NCBI GenBank assembly: GCA_022825725.1
Contig: JAJDWE010000031.1
Span: 124,001-188,000, forward strand
Length of the DNA stretch: 64,000 nucleotides
DNA from: Gemmatimonadota bacterium
GTDB taxonomy: Bacteria; Gemmatimonadota; Gemmatimonadetes; Palauibacterales; Palauibacteraceae
Direction: 5' to 3'
Shown here: positions 37,811-46,527 of the stretch, piece after piece
Numbering within the stretch: the stretch's first letter is position 1
Layout: every line of letters starts with the position of its first letter
Made by a program: the position numbers and the translations under genes
The notes under the pieces: generated by a model
What the model was told of the DNA's origin: nothing
Seen by the model: only the letters and a program-made list of their open reading frames with translations
Database searches by the model: none

Positions 37811-37822
37811 CGGGACGTCCCG
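37811..37822. promoter_or_regulatory. 12-bp palindrome between the S9 peptidase and mtnA
   Basis: CGGGACGTCCCG is a perfect palindrome in the 89-bp divergent gap, 30 bp from the peptidase start and 48 bp from the mtnA start. It could be an operator, but 12-bp GC palindromes arise by chance in DNA of this composition. Confidence 0.25.
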
Positions 37823-37870
37823 TGGCAATTCAAGGTAGCGCCTTTCCCGCCGTCGGATAGGTTGCGCGGC

Positions 37871-38968
<1,098 letters not shown>

Positions 38969-39019
38969 TCGGCCCTTCCCGCCGGGAGTCCCCGAACCCG
39001 GCCCGAGCCTGTGCTGCCG

Positions 39020-39574
39020 CTACCCGTCCTGGCCCAAAATGGGGAGGTAGGCCTTCCAGGGCCCGACCTCGTCCTCGAACCGGTGCGCGACGACCCGCAC
39101 GATCTGGGCGATATGGTTGAGGTCGTGTACGGCCCAGGTCGTGAGCAGTTGCCGCAGCGTGACCTCGCCCAGTTCCGGGTGAAGTCCGCCGGCGTCGAGA
39201 TCGACCTCGCCATCCACCACTTCCCGCAGCGCCGCGAGCCCGGTCTCGCGCAGCGTCTCGAACTCGGCGAGCAGTTCATCGAGCGAGCGGCCCCGGGTTC
39301 GCTCGACGTGCGCGAAGCGGTCGAAGGGCGGAAACGCCCGCTCGCGGCCGTGTTCGAGAATCCACCGCGCCCGCGGAATCCAGTCGTCGATCTCGCCCTG
39401 AATGAGATGCCCCAGCACGCTGAAGGGGCTGAACGTCCCCTCCCCCTCGTCCGCGTGCAGGAGGCCGTCCGGCAGGTCCTCGAGCAGCACGCGCACCGTC
39501 CCCGGCGTACGCGAGAGGAGGGTGAGTATCTCCTCCGCCAATTGCTCATCGCTCACGAGAAGGTCTTCCGTCAT
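39020..39574 (-). CDS. DinB-like protein
   Basis: A 184-residue DinB/YfiT-fold protein with the metal-site pattern LGHLIQGE near the N-terminal third and WAVHDLNHIAQIVR near the C-terminus (H-x3-H spacing). ATG 39574 has GGAG seven bases upstream; the track ORF to 40018 is antisense to the MTHFR-like gene. It is divergent from that gene across a 190-bp gap, and convergent with mtnA. Substrate unknown. It is distinct in sequence from the other DinB protein of this window. Confidence 0.82.
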   Translation of the reverse strand: MTEDLLVSDEQLAEEILTLLSRTPGTVRVLLEDLPDGLLHADEGEGTFSPFSVLGHLIQGEIDDWIPRARWILEHGRERAFPPFDRFAHVERTRGRSLDELLAEFETLRETGLAALREVVDGEVDLDAGGLHPELGEVTLRQLLTTWAVHDLNHIAQIVRVVAHRFEDEVGPWKAYLPILGQDG

Positions 39575-39764
39575 CCGGTTTCTCCGCCAAATGTCGCCGC
39601 AGTACCGCGGGGCTCGGCCCGCGTTGCCGTCGCCCGCGGCACCCGGCCCGAAACGGAACGCGGCCGCGGCCGCTTTGCAACGGGGCTCGGGATACGCATC
39701 CTCTCCCGGTCCGTGAACCAATCCGAAGCTGGAACAACCTGCGTGCCGAGCAGGATCTTCCGTC

Positions 39765-40667
39765 GTGAACGAACCGCCAGTCGATATGGAAACGTCGTCG
39801 GGGAGCCGCTTCGTCGAGCGATTGCGGGGGGACGAGCCGACGATGACGGTCGAACTGCGGCCGCCTCGAAGCGGGCTCAGCCGCGGCGGCGCGATGGACA
39901 TGTGGATCGACCTCTCCCATGCGATTCGGGGTCTCGCGGCGCGCGACGCGTTCCTCATGCTCACGGACAGCGCCGTGGGCGAGGAGGAGGAGGAGAACCT
40001 CCAGCACCTGACGGCCAACCTCGCAAACGAGGTCGAACCCTGGCGGGTCGTTCCCTTCCTGACCTGTCTCCACCCGCTCGACTACTGCCTGCGCTACGGC
40101 GACCGGGCGCGGGCTCGCGGCGTCGAGAGCCTCACCGTGACGGGGGGCGACCGAGTGCGCGGAGCCGACCGTTGCGTGCCCCACGGCTACATGCTCCGGC
40201 AGCGGCTTCGGGAACGGGCGAAGGGGTTGTCGCTCGGCGGCTGGGTCAACCTCCACCGCCCGGTCGCCGAGCAGATCGGTTTCGCCACGGCCCCGGAGTT
40301 CGAGGCGGACTACTACCTCACACAGGTCGTTTCCCACCACGACCTGGCGCAGGCGGAGCGCTGGCTCGAAGGCGCGGAGCGCGAGGGTCTCGAGATTCCT
40401 GGCTCGTTCGGCGTCTTCTATTACCGGAACGGTCGCCGGACGGTATTGGAACGGCTATCCCGCTTCTTCCCGGTACCGGTTGAAGCCGTGGCTTCGGCCT
40501 TCGAAGCGGGCGTCACGCCGGAGCGACACTGCGCGGAGACGATCGTCGCCCTCCGGCGTCTGGGGGCGGCGCACGCCTACCTGTGCAACCTCGCTCCGCA
40601 CACCGCCGCTACCCGGTTCGACCGCATCATGGCCGAGGTCGCGGCCATCGAGACCGAGGGGGGTTGA
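39765..40667 (+). CDS. Divergent methylenetetrahydrofolate reductase-like protein
   Basis: A 300-residue TIM-barrel protein of the MTHFR family. The N-terminal VELRPPRSGL matches the catalytic Glu region, VESLTVTGGDRV the folate/FAD-binding Asp loop, and FEADYYLTQVVSHHDL the ADFxxTQ strand. The C-terminal VPVEAVASAF...AAHAYLCNL also follows the family. It is shorter and more divergent than MetF, so the cofactor and reaction direction are uncertain. A second MTHFR domain exists in the fused protein at 49925-51769. Start GTG with AGGA upstream; ATG at 39786 is an alternative. Confidence 0.72.
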   Translation: MNEPPVDMETSSGSRFVERLRGDEPTMTVELRPPRSGLSRGGAMDMWIDLSHAIRGLAARDAFLMLTDSAVGEEEEENLQHLTANLANEVEPWRVVPFLTCLHPLDYCLRYGDRARARGVESLTVTGGDRVRGADRCVPHGYMLRQRLRERAKGLSLGGWVNLHRPVAEQIGFATAPEFEADYYLTQVVSHHDLAQAERWLEGAEREGLEIPGSFGVFYYRNGRRTVLERLSRFFPVPVEAVASAFEAGVTPERHCAETIVALRRLGAAHAYLCNLAPHTAATRFDRIMAEVAAIETEGG

Positions 40668-40704
40668 CCTCTCCGCGCGTCAACGAGGTCACTCGGCCAA
40701 GGCT

Positions 40705-41103
40705 CTACGCCGAAGCGTCGATTCGGTTCAGCTTCCCGGGCCACTCGAGGATCTGCGAGTCGGCGGTCAGCAGTTGGTGTCCTTCGAGAGCCGTCGCCAC
40801 GATCAGTCGATCGGCGGGGTCGCCGCGCAGACCAGGAAGCAGCCCGGCCCGCACACCGATAAGGCCATTGACCGGGAGCTCGACGAGTCCCTGGGCAAGA
40901 AGATCGCGACGGAGGGCTTCGGGATCCATGAAGAGGTCGAGCCGTCCACTGTGGACCCGCATGGCAATCTCCCAGAAGGAGATGGCCGAGACCGCGGCAC
41001 GACGCCGGGGCAGTGCGCGCTCGATCACCCGGCGGGCGCGCCGTCCGAGACGGCGGTCTCCACGCCCATGCCACAACAGGACGTGTGTGTCGAGCAGGAT
41101 CAA
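40705..41103 (-). CDS. vapC: PIN-domain toxin VapC
   Basis: A 132-residue PIN ribonuclease. Acidic catalytic residues are visible in LLDTHVLLW (Asp5), SFWEIAM (Glu about 45) and GDPADRLIVATAL (Asp about 97), with TADSQI at the end. VapC toxins cleave tRNA or rRNA and stop translation until bound by antitoxin. Its ATG overlaps the antitoxin stop (ATGA), the usual operon order of antitoxin then toxin. Confidence 0.9.
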   Translation of the reverse strand: MILLDTHVLLWHGRGDRRLGRRARRVIERALPRRRAAVSAISFWEIAMRVHSGRLDLFMDPEALRRDLLAQGLVELPVNGLIGVRAGLLPGLRGDPADRLIVATALEGHQLLTADSQILEWPGKLNRIDASA

Positions 41104-41384
41104 AAGAGATCCTCTCCCTCGTCATCGACGATGTCCCACCACTCCCTGGGCATGGGCCCCACGATATCGCCGCGGATCCGGATGACGTCGCGATACCGTC
41201 CGAACAGGGTCTCCGGTCTCTCGTTGCACGGGACGAGTTTCGACACGGGGTGACCGTGCTTCGTGATGACGATCTCTTCGCCGGTCTCGGCGACTTCATC
41301 CATGAGATGGAGACACTTCGCCTTGAACTCCGATGCCTTGATGGTCCGCGGGACGCCCGCGGGCCCCTCTTGATCTGCTTCCAT
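41100..41384 (-). CDS. Phd/YefM-type antitoxin
   Basis: A 94-residue antitoxin. The N-terminal Phd/YefM DNA-binding fold is recognisable (IKASEFKAKCLHLMDEVAETGEEIVITKHGHPVSKLVP); the acidic/aromatic C-terminus (REWWDIVDDEGEDLF) would thread into the PIN toxin. GGAG lies seven bases before the ATG. The 20-bp palindrome starting 48 bp upstream is a good candidate for its operator. Confidence 0.9.
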   Translation of the reverse strand: MEADQEGPAGVPRTIKASEFKAKCLHLMDEVAETGEEIVITKHGHPVSKLVPCNERPETLFGRYRDVIRIRGDIVGPMPREWWDIVDDEGEDLF

Positions 41385-41431
41385 CCGTCCGCTCCGAGTC
41401 TGTCCGGCGTCTTCAACGTGCCTTCAATAGA

Positions 41432-41451
41432 ACCATGGTCATGACCATGGT
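41432..41451. promoter_or_regulatory. 20-bp perfect palindrome, candidate toxin-antitoxin operator
   Basis: ACCATGGTCATGACCATGGT is a perfect 20-bp inverted repeat that also contains two copies of the smaller palindrome ACCATGGT. It lies 48 bp upstream of the antitoxin start and 134 bp before the divergent aldo/keto reductase. Phd/YefM antitoxins autoregulate through paired palindromes in this position, so a two-dimer operator is likely. Binding is inferred. Confidence 0.6.
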
Positions 41452-41584
41452 CAAACCGTTCCTCGAGCCGGCGCCCGGAGACGGTACAGCGGTTGGGCCG
41501 CGTGAAGTGTTACCCGATCGTCGACGCTGTTTGCGGGCACGCTTGATGCCTCGGCCACAACCCCAGCACGAGGAAGATCCGACG

Positions 41585-42538
41585 ATGTTCACCCGACGCG
41601 ACTGGATCCGCTCCACCGCCGCCGCGGGCGCGGCCCTCTCCGTCAACCCCCGCCTCCTGCGCGCCTTCGCGAGCCAGGAGATGATCACGCGGCCCGTCCC
41701 TTCCACGGGCGAGGAGTTGCCGATCGTCGGCCTGGGGAGTTCCGCGACCTTCCAGCGCGTGGCGAGGGGCGACGATGTCACCCAGTTGGAAGAAGTCATG
41801 CAGGCGCTGGTCGATGGCGGCGGGTCGGTTTTCGACACGGCTCCCAGCTACGGCTCCTCTGAAGAGGTCGCGGGCGACATCTGCCAGAGACTCGGGATCT
41901 CCGATCGCGTCTTCTGGGCGACGAAGGTCAACGTGGCCGGACGCGGCGGCGGATCCGCGGACCCGGACGCGGCAAGGGCCCAGATCGAGCGCTCGTTCGA
42001 GTATTTCGGCGTCCCCGTCATCGACCTCATTCAGGTCCACAACCTGGGCGATCCCCCGGTGCAGGTGGGGATCCTCGAGGAGCTGAAGGCCGCCGGGCGC
42101 GTGCGGTACATCGGGATCACGAGCACGAGCGAGCGACGGTATCCGGTGCTGGCGCAGGTGATGCGGGACTACCCCCTCGACTTCATCGGCGTCGACTACG
42201 CGGTCGACGATCTGGGCGCGGCCGAGGAGATCCTGCCGCTCGCGGCGGAGCGGAAGATCGGCGTGCTCGTGTACGTGCCGTTCGGGCGCACCCGGCTCTG
42301 GTCGCGGGTGGAGGGCCGCGAGGTGCCGGAGTGGGCGAGCGAATTCGACGCCCACTCGTGGGCCCAGTTCTTCATCAAGTTCGCGGCCGCGCACCCCGCG
42401 GTGACCGTGGTAACGCCCGCGACGAGCCGTGCGGAACACATGGTGGACAACCTCGGCGCCGGGATGGGCCGGCTCCCCGACGAGGACCAGCAGCAACGCA
42501 TGATCGAGTTCGTGAACCAGCTCCCGGAAGCCGGCTGA
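41585..42538 (+). CDS. Tat-exported aldo/keto reductase
   Basis: 317 residues. The N-terminus MFTRRDWIRSTAAAGAALSVNP is a twin-arginine signal. The AKR TIM barrel has the catalytic Asp/Tyr in VFDTAPSYGSSEE, Lys in FWATKVNV and His in IDLIQVHNLGD, plus a C-terminal VTPATSRAEHMVDNLGA nucleotide-binding segment. Periplasmic AKRs with Tat signals are common in this kind of genome; substrate unknown. ATG 41585 is the sensible start, since the track ORF begins inside the palindrome upstream. Confidence 0.88.
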   Translation: MFTRRDWIRSTAAAGAALSVNPRLLRAFASQEMITRPVPSTGEELPIVGLGSSATFQRVARGDDVTQLEEVMQALVDGGGSVFDTAPSYGSSEEVAGDICQRLGISDRVFWATKVNVAGRGGGSADPDAARAQIERSFEYFGVPVIDLIQVHNLGDPPVQVGILEELKAAGRVRYIGITSTSERRYPVLAQVMRDYPLDFIGVDYAVDDLGAAEEILPLAAERKIGVLVYVPFGRTRLWSRVEGREVPEWASEFDAHSWAQFFIKFAAAHPAVTVVTPATSRAEHMVDNLGAGMGRLPDEDQQQRMIEFVNQLPEAG

Positions 42539-42558
42539 ACGACCGGTTCCGGAAGGCT

Positions 42559-42619
42559 TGAACGCTGGCCCGGGAGGACGTTCCCTCGGGAACGTGACCC
42601 CCGGGCCTCCCGCCGTTCA
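42559..42619. terminator. Long stem-loop between convergent genes
   Basis: The 78-bp gap between the aldo/keto reductase and the BNR gene folds into nested perfect stems: TGAACG/CGTTCA outermost, GGCCCGGG/CCCGGGCC, then ACGTTCCC/GGGAACGT with a tiny loop. It can form on both strands, so it would serve as a bidirectional transcription end or mRNA 3' stabiliser. It lacks a T-run, so it is not a classical intrinsic terminator. Confidence 0.6.
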
Positions 42620-45600
42620 GGAGACGAGTTCGACCGATTCGTCCGCCGGGTCCACCGGCGCCAGCCCCAGCCGCTCGAGTTCGCGGTTCACCGCCGCCAA
42701 CTCCACTCGCCACACGTCCTCGAGGCGGGTCGTGTAGCCCTCGAGTTCGGCCACCATGATTTCGAAAACTTCGTACATCCCGCTCCCGGGCCGGCCATCG
42801 CCGCGCTCCGACATCGAGAGCAGGTTCGCCAGCCGGTTGTTCACCCGAATCGGGAAGTTCAGCGGATCCTGGTTGCTGCGGTTCCGCACCTGGTAGATGT
42901 CCCCCTCCACCGCGGAAGCGGCCGTCCGCAGCGCGTCCGAGGCTTCCGCGAGCGCGGCGTCGTCCGACGCTTCGAGTCGGTCGTCGAGCTGCGACTTGAC
43001 GCGCCGGATGGCGATCACGGCCGAGTTGGCCTCGTGCACCCGTGCCCGGATCCGCATCCCGAACTCGAACTGCTCCGCCAGGTCCTCATCCGTCACATCC
43101 TCGATCCACGGATGCCGGGCGACCGCGACCTCCGTCGTTCGCACGTCGCCATCCGCGGTCAGCCGCACCGTGTACGTCCCCGGCGGCACGGCGGGCGACA
43201 TCGTGCGCACGCCCCACAGGATCATGCCGGGGAAGGTCGCGGCGGGCGCGGTCCGAAGGTCCCATTGCAACATGTTGAGCCCCGCTTCGGCCGGCATCGC
43301 GGGTCCGGCCCAGCGGTCGCGGGCCGGGGCCGGCTCCTCCTCGCCCTCCGCGGCCGTCGAATCTCCCTCCGCCGCGGGGTCCGGACGCGCGGCCGGCTCG
43401 TAGGTGCGCAGCACGGCTCCCGACGCGTCGATAATCTCGAGTCGGGCCTCGCCCGGCGCCTCGCGGAACCACCACGAGAGCGTCACGCCGTTGGCGGAGC
43501 GGTACGCGGTGGCCGGATCGAACAGGGCGACCGCCTCATCCGTCAGCCCGGGGCGGGCCTGCCGCAGCGGCGCCAGGTTGTCGAGCACCCAGAACCCGCG
43601 GCCGTGGCTCGCGATCGCCAGTTCGTTGTGCTCCACGATGACGTCCGACACCGGCAGATCCGGGAACCCCGGGTTCAACTCCTGCCAGTTCGTCCCGTCG
43701 TCGTACGACACGTACATGCCGTGCTGCGTCCCGGCGTACAGCAACCCTTCCCGGTTCGGGTCCTCGCGGACGGCGTGCACATAGGCGTCCTCCCGGATCC
43801 CGCCCACGATCTTCGTCCAGTTCGCTCCGTAGTCGTCCGTCTTCCAGATATAGGGCGAGAAGTCGTTGAGGAGCGGCTTCCGCACGGAGACATACGCGCG
43901 GCCCGCCTCGAACGCCGACGCGTCGATCTGGCTCACGCGGCCGAAGTCCGGCATGTCCGGCGGCGTCACGTCCGTCCACGTCGCGCCGCCGTCTCGCGTC
44001 ACGTGCACGAGGCCGTCGTCCGACCCCGCCCAGATCACGTCGATGTCCACCTTGCCCGGTCCGACCGAGAAGATCGTGGCGTAGACTTCGGGCCCGTTCA
44101 TGTCGCCGGTGATCGGTCCGCCGGAATGGCCCAGCGTCATCGGGTCGGCGCGCGTGAGGTCGCCGCTGATCGCCTCCCAGTCGTCACCCCCGTTCGTCGT
44201 CCTCCAGAGCCGGTTCGACGACGTGTAGAGGATGTTCGGGTCGAGGGGGGAGAAGATGATGGGGAACGTCCACTGCCAGCGTTCCACCATCTCGCTCGCC
44301 GGCTCGCCCGAGTAGAACCAGGGATAGGGATTCACCTCGCGTGACGTGCCGAGGCGCCGGTTGAAGCGGTCGAGGTATCGCCCGTTGTTCGTCCCGGAGA
44401 AGTAGACGTCGAGATCTTTGGGGTCCGGCGCGATGTAACCCGGTTCCCCGCCGCCCGCCCGGTACGCGACGTTCATCGATCCTTCGGTGACGCTGCGGGG
44501 CTCCCCGCCGCCGAAACCCGGCGCCTCGCCGAAGCCGAAGCGGTTCGCGTTCCAGGCGGATGGCAGGCAGAGCGTCGAGTTGTCCTGCTGCGAACCGCAG
44601 ACGTGGAAGGGCACGTGGGCCGTCGTCACGCCGTGATAGAACTGCGCGGTCGAAAACTCCTGATCCGTCCAGCGCTGCCCCGTCTCGAAGCTGACCGCCC
44701 CGCCCCCGTCGTTCGCCACGACGAGGTGCGCGGGATCCTCCGGGCTGATCCAGAGGTCGTGGAAGTCCCCGTGCGTTCCGTTGTTGATGACCTCGTACGT
44801 TTCGCCTCCATCCGTCGAGCGGAAGAACGAGGTGTTCTGCACGTACACGACATCGGGATCGTGGTGGTCGGCGAAGACGTGCGTGTAATAGAAGGCCCGC
44901 TGCCGAATGCGGCGCTCGTCGTTGACCAGCTCCCATGTGTCGCCGCCGTCGTCACTACGAAACAGCCCTCCGTCCGCGTGCTCGAACAGGGCGTACACGC
45001 GCCCCGAATTCGCGCTCGAGACCGCCAGCCCGATCTTCCCCACGACCCCGGACTCCGGCATGCCGGGGTTCCGGGTGATCTCCGTCCACGTGTCGCCCCC
45101 GTCGGTGCTCTTGAACATCCCGCTTCCGGGGCCGCCGGAGGACATCGTGTATTCCTTGCGGAAGGCCTCCCACAGCGCCACGTAGATCACGTCGGGGTTG
45201 TTCCGGTCGATCGCAATGTCGACCGCGCCCGTGCGCTCATCGCGAAAGAGGATGCGCTCCCACGTGTCGCCGCCATCCGTGCTCCGGAAGAGCCCCCGCT
45301 CTTCGCTCGGCACGCTGTATTTCCCGAACGACGCGACGTAGACGATGTTCGGATCCGTGGGATGGATCCGGATGTTTGCGATGGCGTCGGATTCGGAGAA
45401 CCCGACGTGCTCCCACGTCTCGCCCGCGTCCCGGCTCCGGTACACGCCGTCGCCCGGCATGATGTTGCCGCGGATGCAGGTTTCCCCCATGCCGATGAAG
45501 ATGAGATCCGGCTCGGTCTCGGAGACGGCGACCGCCCCGACCGAAGCCGAGGAGACCTTGAAATCGGTGACCGGGAACCAGTTCTCGCCCCCGTCGGTCG

Positions 45601-45859
45601 TCTTCCACAGTCCCCCGCCGGTGGCACCGAAATACGCCTCCTGCGGCCGCCCGACGACGCCGCTCGTGGCGATGGAACGCCCGCCGCGATCGGGTCCCAG
45701 GTTCCGCCAGCGGTATCCCGCGAGAAAGACGGAATCGAGCGTCACCGCGCCGGGGGCGACTTCCTGCGCCGCCAGCGGGCTCGAGTGGTCGGGACCGGCG
45801 AACGGGACGAACAGGGAAAGTGCCAGCAGTGAAGGGAACAGACGCGCGATGCGGTTCAT
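42617..45859 (-). CDS. Secreted BNR/sortilin-like beta-propeller protein
   Basis: 1080 residues with a signal peptide (FPSLLALSLFVPFAGPDHSSPLAAQ). At least eight Asp-box/BNR repeats of the form STDGGDTWE are visible (KTTDGGENWFP, RSRDAGETWE, RSTDGGDTWE, KSTDGGDTWT, RSDDGGDTWE, RSTDGGETYE, RTTNGGDDWE, VTRDGGATWT). They form one or two VPS10/sortilin-like propellers over about residues 60-740, followed by a C-terminal beta and helical region. Such proteins are sometimes annotated as glycosyl hydrolases but no catalytic residues are identifiable. The track ORF to 46222 runs antisense through the bor-like gene; ATG 45859 is the start. Confidence 0.88.
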   Translation of the reverse strand: MNRIARLFPSLLALSLFVPFAGPDHSSPLAAQEVAPGAVTLDSVFLAGYRWRNLGPDRGGRSIATSGVVGRPQEAYFGATGGGLWKTTDGGENWFPVTDFKVSSASVGAVAVSETEPDLIFIGMGETCIRGNIMPGDGVYRSRDAGETWEHVGFSESDAIANIRIHPTDPNIVYVASFGKYSVPSEERGLFRSTDGGDTWERILFRDERTGAVDIAIDRNNPDVIYVALWEAFRKEYTMSSGGPGSGMFKSTDGGDTWTEITRNPGMPESGVVGKIGLAVSSANSGRVYALFEHADGGLFRSDDGGDTWELVNDERRIRQRAFYYTHVFADHHDPDVVYVQNTSFFRSTDGGETYEVINNGTHGDFHDLWISPEDPAHLVVANDGGGAVSFETGQRWTDQEFSTAQFYHGVTTAHVPFHVCGSQQDNSTLCLPSAWNANRFGFGEAPGFGGGEPRSVTEGSMNVAYRAGGGEPGYIAPDPKDLDVYFSGTNNGRYLDRFNRRLGTSREVNPYPWFYSGEPASEMVERWQWTFPIIFSPLDPNILYTSSNRLWRTTNGGDDWEAISGDLTRADPMTLGHSGGPITGDMNGPEVYATIFSVGPGKVDIDVIWAGSDDGLVHVTRDGGATWTDVTPPDMPDFGRVSQIDASAFEAGRAYVSVRKPLLNDFSPYIWKTDDYGANWTKIVGGIREDAYVHAVREDPNREGLLYAGTQHGMYVSYDDGTNWQELNPGFPDLPVSDVIVEHNELAIASHGRGFWVLDNLAPLRQARPGLTDEAVALFDPATAYRSANGVTLSWWFREAPGEARLEIIDASGAVLRTYEPAARPDPAAEGDSTAAEGEEEPAPARDRWAGPAMPAEAGLNMLQWDLRTAPAATFPGMILWGVRTMSPAVPPGTYTVRLTADGDVRTTEVAVARHPWIEDVTDEDLAEQFEFGMRIRARVHEANSAVIAIRRVKSQLDDRLEASDDAALAEASDALRTAASAVEGDIYQVRNRSNQDPLNFPIRVNNRLANLLSMSERGDGRPGSGMYEVFEIMVAELEGYTTRLEDVWRVELAAVNRELERLGLAPVDPADESVELVS

Positions 45860-45942
45860 GGCGTGGCTCCGGGCGTAGTCGACGATGACGGCTGATCGTC
45901 CGCCGAAGATACACCGCTGGAGGGACGGCGGAAGGCGGCCCC

Positions 45943-46353
45943 TCAACCTCCGTCGGAACCGCCGGAGGGTTTCTTCGGGGTTTCGGACGTCTCTTCGACG
46001 GATGTCTCTTCGGCGGGCGTCTCTTCGGCGGGCGTCTCTCCGGCGCCCCCGCACGTCACGACGATTTCCATCGGGGAGTAGATGCCGAGCGTGAGCGTCG
46101 AAACGAGCTGGTTCACGAAGGAGATCTTTGTTTCGACCATCGCCACGCCACCCTCGCCGCACCTCTCGCCGATCTCCACATGGTCGGGCGCCACGAGTCC
46201 GCCGATGTAACTGTCCGCCCACTTGTCTTCGACCTTGCGCGGCCCCGGGTCGATACCCTTCTTCACGACTGCGTGGTAGGACGCACAGCCCGTGAACAGC
46301 GACATGGCGACGATCGTTGCTACAAGGCGGCTCATTCCGGAGGTGCGACTCAT
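45943..46353 (-). CDS. Bor-like lipoprotein with repetitive Glu/Thr tail
   Basis: A 136-residue lipoprotein. The signal ends at lipobox LFTGCAS (about Cys23). The core KWADSYIGGLV...RCGEGGVAMVETKISFVNQLVSTLTLGIYSPMEIVVTC matches the phage lambda Bor/Iss family, including two Cys and the LGIYxPxE motif. Bor in E. coli is a lysogenic outer-membrane lipoprotein tied to serum resistance; here the role is unknown and no prophage is seen. The tail (ETPAEETPAEETSVEET) is encoded by 15-bp tandem repeats. Confidence 0.82.
   Translation of the reverse strand: MSRTSGMSRLVATIVAMSLFTGCASYHAVVKKGIDPGPRKVEDKWADSYIGGLVAPDHVEIGERCGEGGVAMVETKISFVNQLVSTLTLGIYSPMEIVVTCGGAGETPAEETPAEETSVEETSETPKKPSGGSDGG
45987..46046 (-). 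repeat. 15-bp tandem repeats in the bor-like gene tail
   Basis: Four consecutive 15-bp units with plus-strand consensus GCGTCTCTTCGGCGG start at 45987, 46002, 46017 and 46032. The unit is a multiple of three and encodes the repeated five-residue EETPA/EETSV tail, so length variation would keep the frame. Confidence 0.8.
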
Positions 46354-46423
46354 CTTGGCCGTGCCCTTTCCCCTGCGGTGCGAGTCATGCGCCCCTGCCG
46401 GGACTCACTCTATCGCGCTCCTC

Positions 46424-46480
46424 TTGTCTCCACATGGACGATCGAACGCTAGCGGAGGTTGTCTCCACATGGACGATCGA
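46424..46480. repeat. Two perfect 22-bp direct repeats upstream of pheA
   Basis: A 22-bp sequence beginning TTGTCTCCACATGGACGATC occurs identically at 46424-46445 and 46459-46480, a 35-bp period. The 13-bp spacer contains the palindrome CGCTAGCG. The pair lies in the 174-bp divergent gap between the bor-like gene and pheA. Only two copies exist, so it is not a CRISPR. It may be a regulatory pair or one end of a lost insertion element. Confidence 0.75.
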
Positions 46481-46527
46481 GGGGGCGCCGGGGTCACCAC
46501 AGCCCCGCGACCGACGTATCTTGCCGG

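Noticed and set aside
39660-39680. GC palindrome GCGGCCGCGGCCGC upstream of the MTHFR-like gene
   Set aside because: A simple overlapping GGCC/CGCG pattern expected by chance at this GC content; no supporting promoter element.
46424-46480. Possible mini-CRISPR
   Set aside because: Only two repeats, a 13-bp spacer that is too short, and no cas genes in the window.
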